A DNA stretch of 47,409 bases from an uncultured Actinomycetes bacterium (GTDB lineage: Bacteria > Actinomycetota > Acidimicrobiia > Acidimicrobiales > RAAP-2), in NCBI GenBank assembly GCA_903873775.1, contig CAIQPR010000038.1, forward strand, positions 1 to 47,409. Reading direction: 5' to 3'. The notes under the pieces were generated by a model. It worked only from the letters and a program-made list of their open reading frames with translations, searched no databases and was not told the DNA's origin. Made by a program: the position numbers and the translations under genes. Positions 24,782 through 32,872 of the stretch are shown here, piece by piece (the first letter of the stretch is position 1; every line of letters begins with the position of its first letter).

Positions 24782-26076
24782 GCGGGTACTGCCTCCAAAT
24801 CAATGCCGTGACTGGCCGTAATCACACAGTCAATCAAGGTTCCCACGGCCAGTGATGGATCGACCCGCACAACCCCATCAATTTCGGGACATTCGCGCAC
24901 GCCACGCGCCACGCCGGGGGCGTCGATGAGGAGTGTCTGAGTCGAGCCCACCAACTCGTCACGACGTCGCGCGGTAATGGCGTCCTGCAGTTCGCTCACC
25001 TCGCGCAGGCGCTCAAGGGCTAGTTCTGGCGGAACTTGGTCGCCCATGCCGGCCGCGGCCGTCCCGTCTTCGGGAGAGAAGGTGAAGAACCCGGCCCAGT
25101 CGAGCTGCGCGGCCTCGATGAACTCAAGGAGCTTGCGCTGATCGTCTTCCGTTTCGCCGGGGTAGCCGAGGATGAACGACGAGCGGAACGCGGCGTCGGG
25201 CGCGGCCGCACGAATGGCGTCGATGCGGTCCAGGAATCGATCCGCGTCACCCCACCGCTTCATGTTGCGCAGCAGCGGTCGCGACGCGTGCTGCAGAGAA
25301 AGGTCAAAGTACGGCACACCCGTGTTCAAGATCGCCTCTATGAGTCCACTCGTCAATCCCGACGGGTAGAGGTAGAGCAACCGGACGCGCTCGATTTCCG
25401 ACGCCAGACGATTGGTGAGATCGATGAGCGGTTGCGTGCCACCCTCGTCGAGAACCTCGAGGGCTTCCCCAACGCGTGCGCGGCGACGGTCGTGGCCCCA
25501 ACTCGCGAGGTCTTGAGCGATCAACACCACTTCTTTGACCCCACCCGCCGCGAGCGCGCGGGCCTCGGTCAGGATCTCTTCGGTCGAACGAGAGTTTTGG
25601 TCGCCACGAAAACTCGGGATCGCGCAGAAGCCACAACGTCGGTCGCACCCTTCGGCGATCTTCACGTAGGCCCACGGGGTTGTTGTCGCCGGTCGCGGCA
25701 AGTTCAAAAGGTCGAATTCCGGGACGCGACGACGCGAACCAATGGTTACCGGCGTCGACGGGATGAGGCTCTCACCAAAGCCGGCGACGAGGTCCACTTC
25801 CGGGAGCGCCTCAGCTAATTCGTCGCCGTAGCGTTCCGCCATGCATCCCGTCACCACGAGTCGCGCACCATCGGCGCGGCGGTCCGCCATATCGAGAACC
25901 GTGGAGATCGACTCTTCACGCGCGGCTTCAATGAAGGCGCAAGTGTTCACGACGACGAGGTCGGCGTCCTCCGCGCTTTCCGCGGGCGCGTAGCCGTCGC
26001 GAGCGAGTAACCCCGTCAACTTGTCGGAGTCCACGTGGTTCTTCGGGCAGCCGAGCGTCTCGATCCAGTACTTCAC
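24778..26076 (-). CDS. rimO: Ribosomal protein S12 methylthiotransferase RimO
   Basis: Radical-SAM enzyme (432 aa) that methylthiolates an Asp of ribosomal protein S12. The N-terminal UPF0004 domain begins YWIETLGCPKNHVDSDKLTG, the RimO-type opening that separates it from MiaB. The radical SAM cluster motif is EGCDRRCGFCAIPSFRGDQ (Cys-x3-Cys-x2-Cys). A TRAM-like C-terminal domain follows (VGSTQTLLIDAPGVARGVRECPEIDGVV). The GTG at 26076 was chosen because GAGGGG precedes it at good spacing; an ATG six codons upstream has no ribosome site. It heads the overlapping operon with pgsA, cinA and two more genes, 49 bp downstream of tRNA-Ser. Confidence 0.94.
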   Translation of the reverse strand: MKYWIETLGCPKNHVDSDKLTGLLARDGYAPAESAEDADLVVVNTCAFIEAAREESISTVLDMADRRADGARLVVTGCMAERYGDELAEALPEVDLVAGFGESLIPSTPVTIGSRRRVPEFDLLNLPRPATTTPWAYVKIAEGCDRRCGFCAIPSFRGDQNSRSTEEILTEARALAAGGVKEVVLIAQDLASWGHDRRRARVGEALEVLDEGGTQPLIDLTNRLASEIERVRLLYLYPSGLTSGLIEAILNTGVPYFDLSLQHASRPLLRNMKRWGDADRFLDRIDAIRAAAPDAAFRSSFILGYPGETEDDQRKLLEFIEAAQLDWAGFFTFSPEDGTAAAGMGDQVPPELALERLREVSELQDAITARRRDELVGSTQTLLIDAPGVARGVRECPEIDGVVRVDPSLAVGTLIDCVITASHGIDLEAVPA

Positions 26077-26125
26077 GCTCACCCCTCGTATCATGACGCC
26101 AGCGATCTCTGATCATCTGGCGTAC

Positions 26126-26217
26126 TGGCGGAGAGGGAGGGATTTGAACCCTCGGACCCGGTTTCCCAAGTCAACTCATTAGCAGTGAGTCCGATTCGGC
26201 CGCTCTCGCACCTCTCC
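26126..26217 (-). tRNA. tRNA-Ser (anticodon GCU)
   Basis: On the minus strand the acceptor arms GGAGAGG (5') and CCTCTCC (3') pair perfectly, with discriminator G and an encoded CCA end (26126-26128). The anticodon arm ACTCA-CTGCTAA-TGAGT gives anticodon GCT, serine codons AGC/AGT. A long variable arm and T-loop GGTTCAAATCC are as expected for a class II tRNA. A possible -10 (TAGGAT) lies 12-17 bases before the 5' end. Confidence 0.97.
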
Positions 26218-26562
26218 TCGGACTGAACATCCTAGTAAAGACTGGAATGTGCTCGCGAAGCCGGCTTAGTTACCCGATCCGTTGGCCAAATCATTGGCCA
26301 ATTTCCGGCATCCACTGAAGTGATCACAACGCTCGACGCAGTAGCCCTTGCGGGCCACGCGCCATGCCGAGCGGCGCATCTCGCGTTGTCCGATTGATTA
26401 CTTGTCCGGCCAGACGTACCGGAGCTATCAATTACCGTCGCCCGGACCTCTTGCACTAGACACCCTGAGGCACCGCTCGTGATGCACGATGGCCTTCGTT
26501 CTACTTTGCGAAGAAAATTGGACCCTCCACCTCGTCACGAACGAGAGCAAGAAGAAGAGCCG
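26218..26562. other. Non-coding gap upstream of tRNA-Ser, lower G+C
   Basis: About 345 bp without a convincing gene and with lower G+C than its surroundings. It contains the tRNA promoter region and two copies of the 8-bp palindrome TTGGCCAA (26282-26289 and 26294-26301) separated by ATCA. A 74-codon frame at 26232-26456 (minus) has no ribosome site, no recognisable domain and Ser/Arg/Ala-rich composition. I see nothing else certain here. Confidence 0.5.
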
Positions 26563-27204
26563 TCACACTTCGGGCGTTGAGGGCGCGTGGAGTATGCGAC
26601 GCGCCGGAGCGGGTGAGAGTGTCGACAGCCACAACGCGCGTTGCCGGTCGAGACGGGGCGTCGCAAAGGTCGTTGTGCTGTCTTTGACCGCGACTGCGAG
26701 TGAGTCGAGCCACTGTTCGCTGCCATCGGACCACCCCTCGGGTGACGACTGCGCGATGTCGGTGACGCGGAGACCTGACCACTGGATGAGAGCCACAAGA
26801 CCCTCCGGCAGGTACCGGTAACAGTCGATGGGATAGTTGTGTTCGGGACCGGCACCCGGAACAATGACGCACAAGATCCCGCCCGGGCGTAACACGCGTG
26901 CCCACTCGTTCACGACTACCCACGGATAGGCCACGTGTTCGAGGACTTGTCCCGAGATCAGGACGTCGACGGAGTCGTCGTCAAAGGGCAGTGGCTCGTA
27001 AGGACCCTCCAAAACGATGTCGACGTTAGGTCCGGCGTCGAGGTCACAACCGACGTAGGTCCACTGAGGAGACGTAAAGAAATGACGGTAGGAACCATTC
27101 ACGTCCGCCGAGCCGTGATCGACAATGAAGAGCGACTCGGAGTAGCGCGCGGACACGTAATTCTCCACGAACCAGGACATCGCGGCCAGTGAGCTCTCGT
27201 GCAT
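26563..27204 (-). CDS. SAM-dependent methyltransferase (Methyltransf_11-like)
   Basis: A 213-residue class I methyltransferase. FIVDHGSADVNGSYRHFF occupies the motif I position in an unusual form with no GxGxG. Then come WTYVGCDLDAGPNVDIVL (motif II, acidic ribose contact), EPLPFDDDSVDVLISGQVLEHVAYPW (the 'lehv' motif of Methyltransf_11) and EWARVLRPGGILCVIVP. Such proteins next to no glycan genes are hard to assign, but sugar- or nucleotide-modifying relatives are common. ATG at 27204 has GAGAGGGGGACAA upstream; an earlier frame start lacks support. It is divergent from the MBL hydrolase gene. Confidence 0.8.
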   Translation of the reverse strand: MHESSLAAMSWFVENYVSARYSESLFIVDHGSADVNGSYRHFFTSPQWTYVGCDLDAGPNVDIVLEGPYEPLPFDDDSVDVLISGQVLEHVAYPWVVVNEWARVLRPGGILCVIVPGAGPEHNYPIDCYRYLPEGLVALIQWSGLRVTDIAQSSPEGWSDGSEQWLDSLAVAVKDSTTTFATPRLDRQRALWLSTLSPAPARRILHAPSTPEV

Positions 27205-27345
27205 TTGTCCCCCTCTCGTGATGGTGCCACCTCTGCGAGGTGGATGGCCCATCTTTATTCATGGCGGGGAGCGAAGGATTAATGACCTAACGCGTCTCGT
27301 CACGACACCACGTCACAAAACGCTTCCACGACATATCCTCGGCGT

Positions 27346-28653
27346 ATGCATCCACTCGAACTGGCCTCAAAGGTGATCGACGAGGGCGTCGCCCACGAAC
27401 CTGTGAATCGTGTGACCAATGAGCTCACCGAGCTCGCCGACGGACTCGCGATCGTCGAGAGTTTTAGCCACACGCTCGCGTGGGACACGGGAGACGGACT
27501 CGCGTGTTTCGACGCCTCGGGCGCCGGCAGCGGTGCCAATGTCGTCTCCGCGATCCGCACGTGGCGCCAGGACCCCATTCGTACTCTGGTGTACACCCAC
27601 GGACACGCAGATCACATCGGCGGCAGCTTCGCGTTCGCCGACGACGCGACCGCGCACGGACACGAGCGACCGACGGTGGTCGGTCACGACAACGTCGCGC
27701 GACGGATCGACCGCTACAACGACATGTCCGAGTGGAGTCTCTTGATCAACCAACGGCAGTTTGGGGGAATTCCGAGCGACATGGGTCTCGGTCTCGGCGA
27801 GAGCGCCACGCGTTTCCTCCCCCGGAAGACGTTGCTGCCGGACGTGACGTTTTCTCACGAGCACCAACTCACTCTCGGGGGCACCACTGTCGAATTGCAT
27901 CACGCGCGAGCAGAAACAGACGACCACCTCTGGGCCTTCGTGCCGGAGAAGAAGTGGCTTTTTAGCGGTGACTTCATCATTTGGAATTACCCCAACGCCG
28001 GTAATCCCCAAAAAGTCCAGCGATTCGCCCTCGAATGGGCCCAGGCTCTGCGGCAGATGATCGCGGCCGGTCCCGAATTGTTGCTTCCCGCGCACGGCCT
28101 GCCGATCGAGGGCCGCGAACGCATCGCCACCGTTCTGTCCGACACGGCCGACACGCTGGAGACTCTCGTGCGCCAAGTGGTCGACCTCATGAATCAAGGA
28201 GCGTCCCTCGACACCATCATCCACACGGTGAGCGTTCCGGATGACGTTCTCGCCAAGCCCTACCTGCGTCCCTACTACGACGAGCCCGAATTCGTCGTTC
28301 GGAACATTTGGCGCCTCTACGGCGGTTGGTGGGATGGCGCGGCCTCTCGACTCAAGCCCGCGAGCGACGCGGCCCTCGGACGAGAAGTGGCGGACCTCGC
28401 GGGTGGACCCCGTGTACTCATGGACCGCGCCCTGGAACTGGTGGACAGTGACATTCGCCTCGCCTGCCACCTCGCCGACTTCGCCGGCTGGGCCGCACCG
28501 GATGATCCCGGTATTCACGCCGATCGAGCCGTCGTCTTTCACCAGCGACGGCTGCGGGAGCCGTCACTAATGAGCCAAGGCATTTTTCGGTCGGCCTCTC
28601 GCGAGTCCCGCGCCATTGCCGAGCGCAGCGAACGCGACGCCACACCCGCGTGA
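27346..28653 (+). CDS. MBL-fold hydrolase, alkyl sulfatase-like
   Basis: A 435-residue metallo-beta-lactamase-fold protein. The metal-binding HxHxDH motif is present as YTHGHADHIGG (H85, H87, D89, H90). Further ligands come from ELHHARAETDDHLWAF and WLFSGDFIIW, and a terminal LLPAHGLPIEG His is present. After the MBL domain, a helical segment contains VVRNIWRLYGGWWDG, a signature of the alkyl sulfatase dimerisation domain. The C-terminal SCP2-like domain of full SdsA1-type enzymes (~650 aa) is absent. There is no signal peptide, so the enzyme is cytoplasmic. It probably hydrolyses a sulfate, phosphate or related ester; the substrate is not determined. Confidence 0.87.
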   Translation: MHPLELASKVIDEGVAHEPVNRVTNELTELADGLAIVESFSHTLAWDTGDGLACFDASGAGSGANVVSAIRTWRQDPIRTLVYTHGHADHIGGSFAFADDATAHGHERPTVVGHDNVARRIDRYNDMSEWSLLINQRQFGGIPSDMGLGLGESATRFLPRKTLLPDVTFSHEHQLTLGGTTVELHHARAETDDHLWAFVPEKKWLFSGDFIIWNYPNAGNPQKVQRFALEWAQALRQMIAAGPELLLPAHGLPIEGRERIATVLSDTADTLETLVRQVVDLMNQGASLDTIIHTVSVPDDVLAKPYLRPYYDEPEFVVRNIWRLYGGWWDGAASRLKPASDAALGREVADLAGGPRVLMDRALELVDSDIRLACHLADFAGWAAPDDPGIHADRAVVFHQRRLREPSLMSQGIFRSASRESRAIAERSERDATPA

Positions 28654-28799
28654 CATCTGCATGTCTCACGACGTTCATCTCCACGTGATGTGAGCGCACG
28701 GGCAGGGAAATCTCGGACTGTTACTATCGGCGCCACTGGCGACTGACCGCGACGTCCGACCCCCGGCGTCGCCGAAGAGAAATGGACCGGACGTAGCCC

Positions 28800-30050
28800 A
28801 TGCGATCGAAGAGTTTCACCCCGCGACTGTTACTCACTCTGGCGATGCTCACTTTTGGTGCCGCAAACATCGCCACTTCCGCGTCGGCCAGTCGTCACGA
28901 ACACAGCTCCTCGACGACCTACCCGACGTTGTCCGACATCAAGCAGTACCTGGAGACGGCGAGCCAGTCCAACAACGCTCCTAACTTTCAGACCTCGATT
29001 CCCCCACTCTCGCAGGACAACTCCGCGGTTGACCCGAAGAATCGCACGCAGTGCTTCTCCGCCGCCGGCGTTATTCCGAGTAATCCCACGTCGACGTGCG
29101 GATTCGGCGACAAGTCGGCGAAGCAGATGATTTTCTTGTTCGGTGACTCCCAAGTGGCGCAGTGGATACCCGCGTTCGACGTCATTGGGAGCACCCTGCA
29201 CTACAAGGTCGTCTACCTCGCCAAGCCCGAGTGCCCGCCGTGGGCGCCGTATTACCCCAACTCGGGTAACAACTGCTCGTCGTTTCAATCGTCAGTCATT
29301 GCTCTGGCGAACAAATGGAAGCCCGCCTACATTTTCCCGGTTGGACTCGAAACGACCGGTGCCAATCAACTCGGCTGGTCGGACATTCGTTCGGCGTTCA
29401 AGTCCACCATTCACGCGCTCAAGCCCAGCGGGGCCAAGATCATTCTGCTGGGCAGCATCGTGCACTCGACCCCCGGACTTGATCCCACGACATGCCCCAC
29501 CATTCACCCCACGAACGTTCAAGTGTGCGAGCGCACGCCTCTCGAGAACGCCAGCACGACGATTCGAGAAGTGGCGTCGGATAACCACCTGACGTTCGTG
29601 GACATCATCCCGCTCCTGTGCACGACCACGATCTGCCCGATCTACGCGGCGGACGCGAGCGGTGGCAACCACTTGATCTATTTCAATTACTCCCACATCG
29701 ACCGTCAATACGCCGAATGGCTGAGCGGCGCATTGCAACAACTGATTGAGCCCTACCTTTCGGCAAGCGCTCCGATCCCGGATCCGTGGCTTCCGGAGGC
29801 GACCCTCACCGCGTCGGTGTCGAAATCGTCCTTCAAAGCGGGCACCTACGTTCCAGTGAGCGTGAAGGGTGGAAGTGGCATTGGTGCGATCTCGCTGAGC
29901 GTGACCGGTGCGAACTGTGTCGTGAAGTACTTGAGCGTGACGGGCCCGGCGGGCACGACCTGTTCCGTCACCGCGAAGAAGGCACAGTCCTACGCCTACG
30001 ACACCGCCACGTCCGCGCCCATTTCCGTTGTGTTCACCTCAGGGAAGTAA
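28800..30050 (+). CDS. Secreted SGNH-fold protein with C-terminal Ig-like domain
   Basis: Exported 416-residue protein. The signal peptide spans about 8-32. The SGNH domain resembles the extracytoplasmic SGNH domain fused to OafA-type acyltransferases: block I IFLFGDSQVAQWIPAF (Ser117), the middle block FPVGLETTGANQLGW, and the last block IYFNYSHIDRQYAEWL. In that last block the usual Asp-x-x-His catalytic pair is Asn296-x-x-His299, so the acid is replaced by Asn. The remainder (about 330-416) is a beta-rich Ig-like domain with one Cys pair. It stands free of any membrane acyltransferase domain. It may be an O-acetyl esterase or transferase acting on wall glycans, or an inactive binding protein. 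Confidence 0.75.
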   Translation: MRSKSFTPRLLLTLAMLTFGAANIATSASASRHEHSSSTTYPTLSDIKQYLETASQSNNAPNFQTSIPPLSQDNSAVDPKNRTQCFSAAGVIPSNPTSTCGFGDKSAKQMIFLFGDSQVAQWIPAFDVIGSTLHYKVVYLAKPECPPWAPYYPNSGNNCSSFQSSVIALANKWKPAYIFPVGLETTGANQLGWSDIRSAFKSTIHALKPSGAKIILLGSIVHSTPGLDPTTCPTIHPTNVQVCERTPLENASTTIREVASDNHLTFVDIIPLLCTTTICPIYAADASGGNHLIYFNYSHIDRQYAEWLSGALQQLIEPYLSASAPIPDPWLPEATLTASVSKSSFKAGTYVPVSVKGGSGIGAISLSVTGANCVVKYLSVTGPAGTTCSVTAKKAQSYAYDTATSAPISVVFTSGK

Positions 30051-30055
30051 CCCGA

Positions 30056-31090
30056 CTACGAGAGGGCGTGACGTCGCCGGCGAGCGGGTGACGTCAGTGA
30101 GGGTGGCGTCCACCCACCGTCTTCTTGATTGACGTTGGTTCCCGGCGGCACAATCGCGTCGATCGCATCCATGACCTCGGATGACAACCGCACGTCGACC
30201 GCGCCGAGTTGAGATTCCAGGTGTTCCATGGTCCGCGGCCCAATGATGGCGGAACTGACCCCGGGGTGCTCGAGAACGAAGGCCAACGCCATGTCGATCA
30301 GGCTGAGGGAGTGCTCACGAGCCACCTCGTCGAGCTGGGTCACAATCTCGAGCTTCTTCTGGTTCGCCGGTAACGAGAGGTCGTAGCGTCCGGGGATCCG
30401 CGATGCGCGACGACTGGTGTTGTCTTTTCCGACACCGAATCGGCCCGAGAGCCAACCGCCCGCCAAAGGACTCCAGGGGAGAACACCCATGCCGAATTGT
30501 TGAGCGACGGGCAGGACGTCCCGCTCGATGCCACGAACCAGCATGGAATACGGCGGCTGTTCCGTCATGAAGCGCTCCCGGTGTCGTCGCTCGGCCACCC
30601 ACTGCGCGTGCACCATCATGTGCGCCGGAAACGTGGAACTCCCGAATGCCCGAATTTTGCCGGCGTGCACCAAATCGCTCAAGGCGCCCAGCGTCTCGTC
30701 AATGTCGACCGTCTCGTCAGGTCGATGAATTTGATAGAGGTCGATGTAGTCCGTCCCGAGCCGACGAAGAGAATTCTCACACTCCGCGATGATCCAGCGT
30801 CGTGAATTGCCCTGCGCGTTGGGGTCGTCACCCATGGCGCCGTGCACCTTCGTGGCGAGAACGACGCGGGAGCGGTCGCGCGACGCGAGAGCTTTGCCGA
30901 CGATAACTTCCGATTCACCCGCGGAGTAAACGTCCGCCGTGTCGATGAAATTGATGCCGGCGTCGAGGGCGCGATGAATGATGCGCACCGACTCGTCGTG
31001 GTCGGGATTACCCCACGCGCCGAACATCATGGCGCCGAGGCACAGGGGGCTGACTTTGATGCCGGTCGAACCGAGAGCGTGGTAGTTCAT
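30056..31090 (-). CDS. Aldo/keto reductase
   Basis: NADPH-dependent oxidoreductase (344 aa) with the complete AKR tetrad: D50 and Y55 (NFIDTADVYSAGESE), K81 (VVLATKVHG) and H122 (YQIHRPDETV). The TIM-barrel cofactor region GMGVLPWSPLAGGWLSGRFG and the C-terminal SSAIIGPRTMEHLESQLGA are typical of the YajO/YghZ-like (AKR11-14) group. Its physiological aldehyde or ketone substrate is unknown. It is transcribed divergently from the amidohydrolase gene, 113 bp away, and convergently with the SGNH gene with only five bases between stops. Confidence 0.92.
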   Translation of the reverse strand: MNYHALGSTGIKVSPLCLGAMMFGAWGNPDHDESVRIIHRALDAGINFIDTADVYSAGESEVIVGKALASRDRSRVVLATKVHGAMGDDPNAQGNSRRWIIAECENSLRRLGTDYIDLYQIHRPDETVDIDETLGALSDLVHAGKIRAFGSSTFPAHMMVHAQWVAERRHRERFMTEQPPYSMLVRGIERDVLPVAQQFGMGVLPWSPLAGGWLSGRFGVGKDNTSRRASRIPGRYDLSLPANQKKLEIVTQLDEVAREHSLSLIDMALAFVLEHPGVSSAIIGPRTMEHLESQLGAVDVRLSSEVMDAIDAIVPPGTNVNQEDGGWTPPSLTSPARRRRHALS

Positions 31091-31203
31091 AACGATGACC
31101 CTACCCAGACGGCGTAGAGCGCGCTCGCGGCATTGTCATCGCGATCCGCCCGATCCCGCTCGGTTCTCCACTACCTTTCTGGACAGCGCAGTCAGGAGCC
31201 CCT

Positions 31204-32838
31204 ATGTCCGTGGTCGTCTTTCGAGCTCGCGTGATCATCACGCTGGATCCCGCGTGCCCCGTCGCGTCCGCCGTCGCAGTGCGCGACGGTCGCATTCTCC
31301 ACGTGGGCACGATCGACGAGGTCATGGGCGCTCTGGGCGATACGGACGTGATCGTCAACGACGATTTCGCTGACGACGTCATCGTGCCGGGTTTCATCGA
31401 AGCCCACGGTCACCTCTTCGGTGACGGCGCTGTAAGTCACTACGCGTGGCTCGGCTACGACGACCGTGTCCGTCCCGATGGCAGTGTCACGAAAGGGTCC
31501 CACAGCATTCACGATGTCATCGAACGGCTCCGCGCTCTTGTGGACGAGCACGATGGCGACAGCCCCCTCTTCGGTTTTGGCTTCGACCCGGTCTTTCACG
31601 AGGGACGGGCCCTCTCGCGAGCGGACCTCGATGACGTCAGCGCCGACGTGCCGGTGCTCGTGATGAACGCGAGTGGACATATCGCCTACGCCAATAGCGC
31701 CCACATGCGTCGCCAGGGACTTCGCGCGGACACCACCGAACCGGGCGTGCTGCGGGACGCCGCAGGAGAACTACTCGGGGAATTCCACGAAACAGCCCTG
31801 GCGCTGGTCTTTGCCAACACCGATTTTCTGAGTCGCGACGCCGCCGAAGCGGTCCGCGCGGGCGCCACGCTCGCGCAACGCGCCGGCTGCACGACCGCGA
31901 GCGACATGGCGCTGTTCGCCGCCGGACCCACCTTCGACACCTACCAGGAGGTTGTGAACGACCCCGCGTTTTCCGTGCGCGTCGCCTACTCCCCTCACGT
32001 TGGCGATATGTCGCGCGTCTTCTCGCCCGAGGACCTGCTCGCTCACGTGAGCGCACTTCGAGCGTCGTCGACCGAGCGATTCTTCCTAGGACCCATGAAA
32101 TGGACGGCGGACGGATCCATTCAAGGCTTCACCGCCGCACTGCAGTGGCCGGGCTACTGCTCGGGTGACGACCACTCGTTTTTGATCTTGGATGCAGACA
32201 CGTTGGTCGAGCAGATCACGCCTTTTCACGTCGCCGGATTCCAGGCGGCCATCCACACGAACGGGGACCAGGCAACCCGCGAGGCGATCACGGCGATCGA
32301 ACGCATCCTCACGTCGCACCCCCGACCAGATCACCGCCACCGACTCGAACACTGCCAAATGGCCTCGCCCGCAATGTTCTCCGCGATGGCCACTCTCGGC
32401 GTGGGCGCCAACCTGTTTTCCAATCACATCTTCTACTGGGGCGACATCCACCGCACGCGCACCATGGGGGCCGATCGGGCGCGACGCATGGACGCCGCCG
32501 CCACCGCACTCGCCCGTGGCGTCACGATCTCCCTTCACTCCGACCACCCCGTCACTCCGGTGAACCCCCTCTTTACGATGTGGTGCGCCGTGAACCGGGT
32601 GACGCGCAGTGGTCACGTTCTCGGGCCGCTGGATCGCATCACTCCACTTCAGGCCCTCACCGCCGTCACTCTCGGCTCGGCCTACTTGCTCAAGCGTGAC
32701 CACGAACTGGGCTCTGTCGAAGTCGGCAAATGGGCCGACTTCACGATTCTCGGGGACGATCCACTGAGCGTCGATCCCATGGCCCTCAAAGACATCCCCG
32801 TGCGGGGCACCGTCGTTGCGGGACGTGTGACGACCTAG
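31204..32838 (+). CDS. Amidohydrolase family protein (YtcJ-like)
   Basis: A 544-residue metal-dependent hydrolase of the amidohydrolase_3 group. The composite beta-sandwich N-terminus (VVVFRARVIITLDPACPVASAVAVRDGRILHVG) precedes the barrel. Metal ligands are H68-x-H70 in PGFIEAHGHLFG, His in FQAAIHTNGDQA, His in HRHRLEHCQM, and Asp in ISLHSDHPVTPV. The closing segment KWADFTILGDDPLSVDPMALKDIPVRGTVVAGR completes the sandwich domain and matches YtcJ/N-substituted formamide deformylase relatives. AGGAG seven bases before the ATG supports the start. The substrate is likely an amide or similar C-N bond compound, but not specified. Confidence 0.92.
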   Translation: MSVVVFRARVIITLDPACPVASAVAVRDGRILHVGTIDEVMGALGDTDVIVNDDFADDVIVPGFIEAHGHLFGDGAVSHYAWLGYDDRVRPDGSVTKGSHSIHDVIERLRALVDEHDGDSPLFGFGFDPVFHEGRALSRADLDDVSADVPVLVMNASGHIAYANSAHMRRQGLRADTTEPGVLRDAAGELLGEFHETALALVFANTDFLSRDAAEAVRAGATLAQRAGCTTASDMALFAAGPTFDTYQEVVNDPAFSVRVAYSPHVGDMSRVFSPEDLLAHVSALRASSTERFFLGPMKWTADGSIQGFTAALQWPGYCSGDDHSFLILDADTLVEQITPFHVAGFQAAIHTNGDQATREAITAIERILTSHPRPDHRHRLEHCQMASPAMFSAMATLGVGANLFSNHIFYWGDIHRTRTMGADRARRMDAAATALARGVTISLHSDHPVTPVNPLFTMWCAVNRVTRSGHVLGPLDRITPLQALTAVTLGSAYLLKRDHELGSVEVGKWADFTILGDDPLSVDPMALKDIPVRGTVVAGRVTT

Positions 32839-32850
32839 CTCGCCAACTGC

Positions 32851-32871
32851 TCCGCGCAGTGGTTGCGCGGA
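32851..32871. terminator. Hairpin between convergent genes
   Basis: Perfect 8-bp arms TCCGCGCA / TGCGCGGA with loop GTGGT, in the 34-bp gap between the amidohydrolase stop and the stop of the convergent repeat-protein gene. No T-run follows on either strand, so it is a likely bidirectional stalling or Rho-assisted terminator. Confidence 0.55.
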
Positions 32872-32872
32872 A

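Noticed and set aside
26232..26456. 74-codon minus-strand frame upstream of the tRNA
   Set aside because: No ribosome site, no domain, Ser/Ala/Arg-rich; overlaps the expected tRNA promoter region.
26126..26562. Genomic island or attachment site at tRNA-Ser
   Set aside because: The tRNA 3' end faces rimO only 49 bp away, no repeat of the tRNA 3' end was found nearby, and no integrase is present.
27367..28542. 391-codon minus-strand frame opposite the MBL hydrolase gene
   Set aside because: Shadow of a gene with an intact HxHxDH motif. No domain in the translation.
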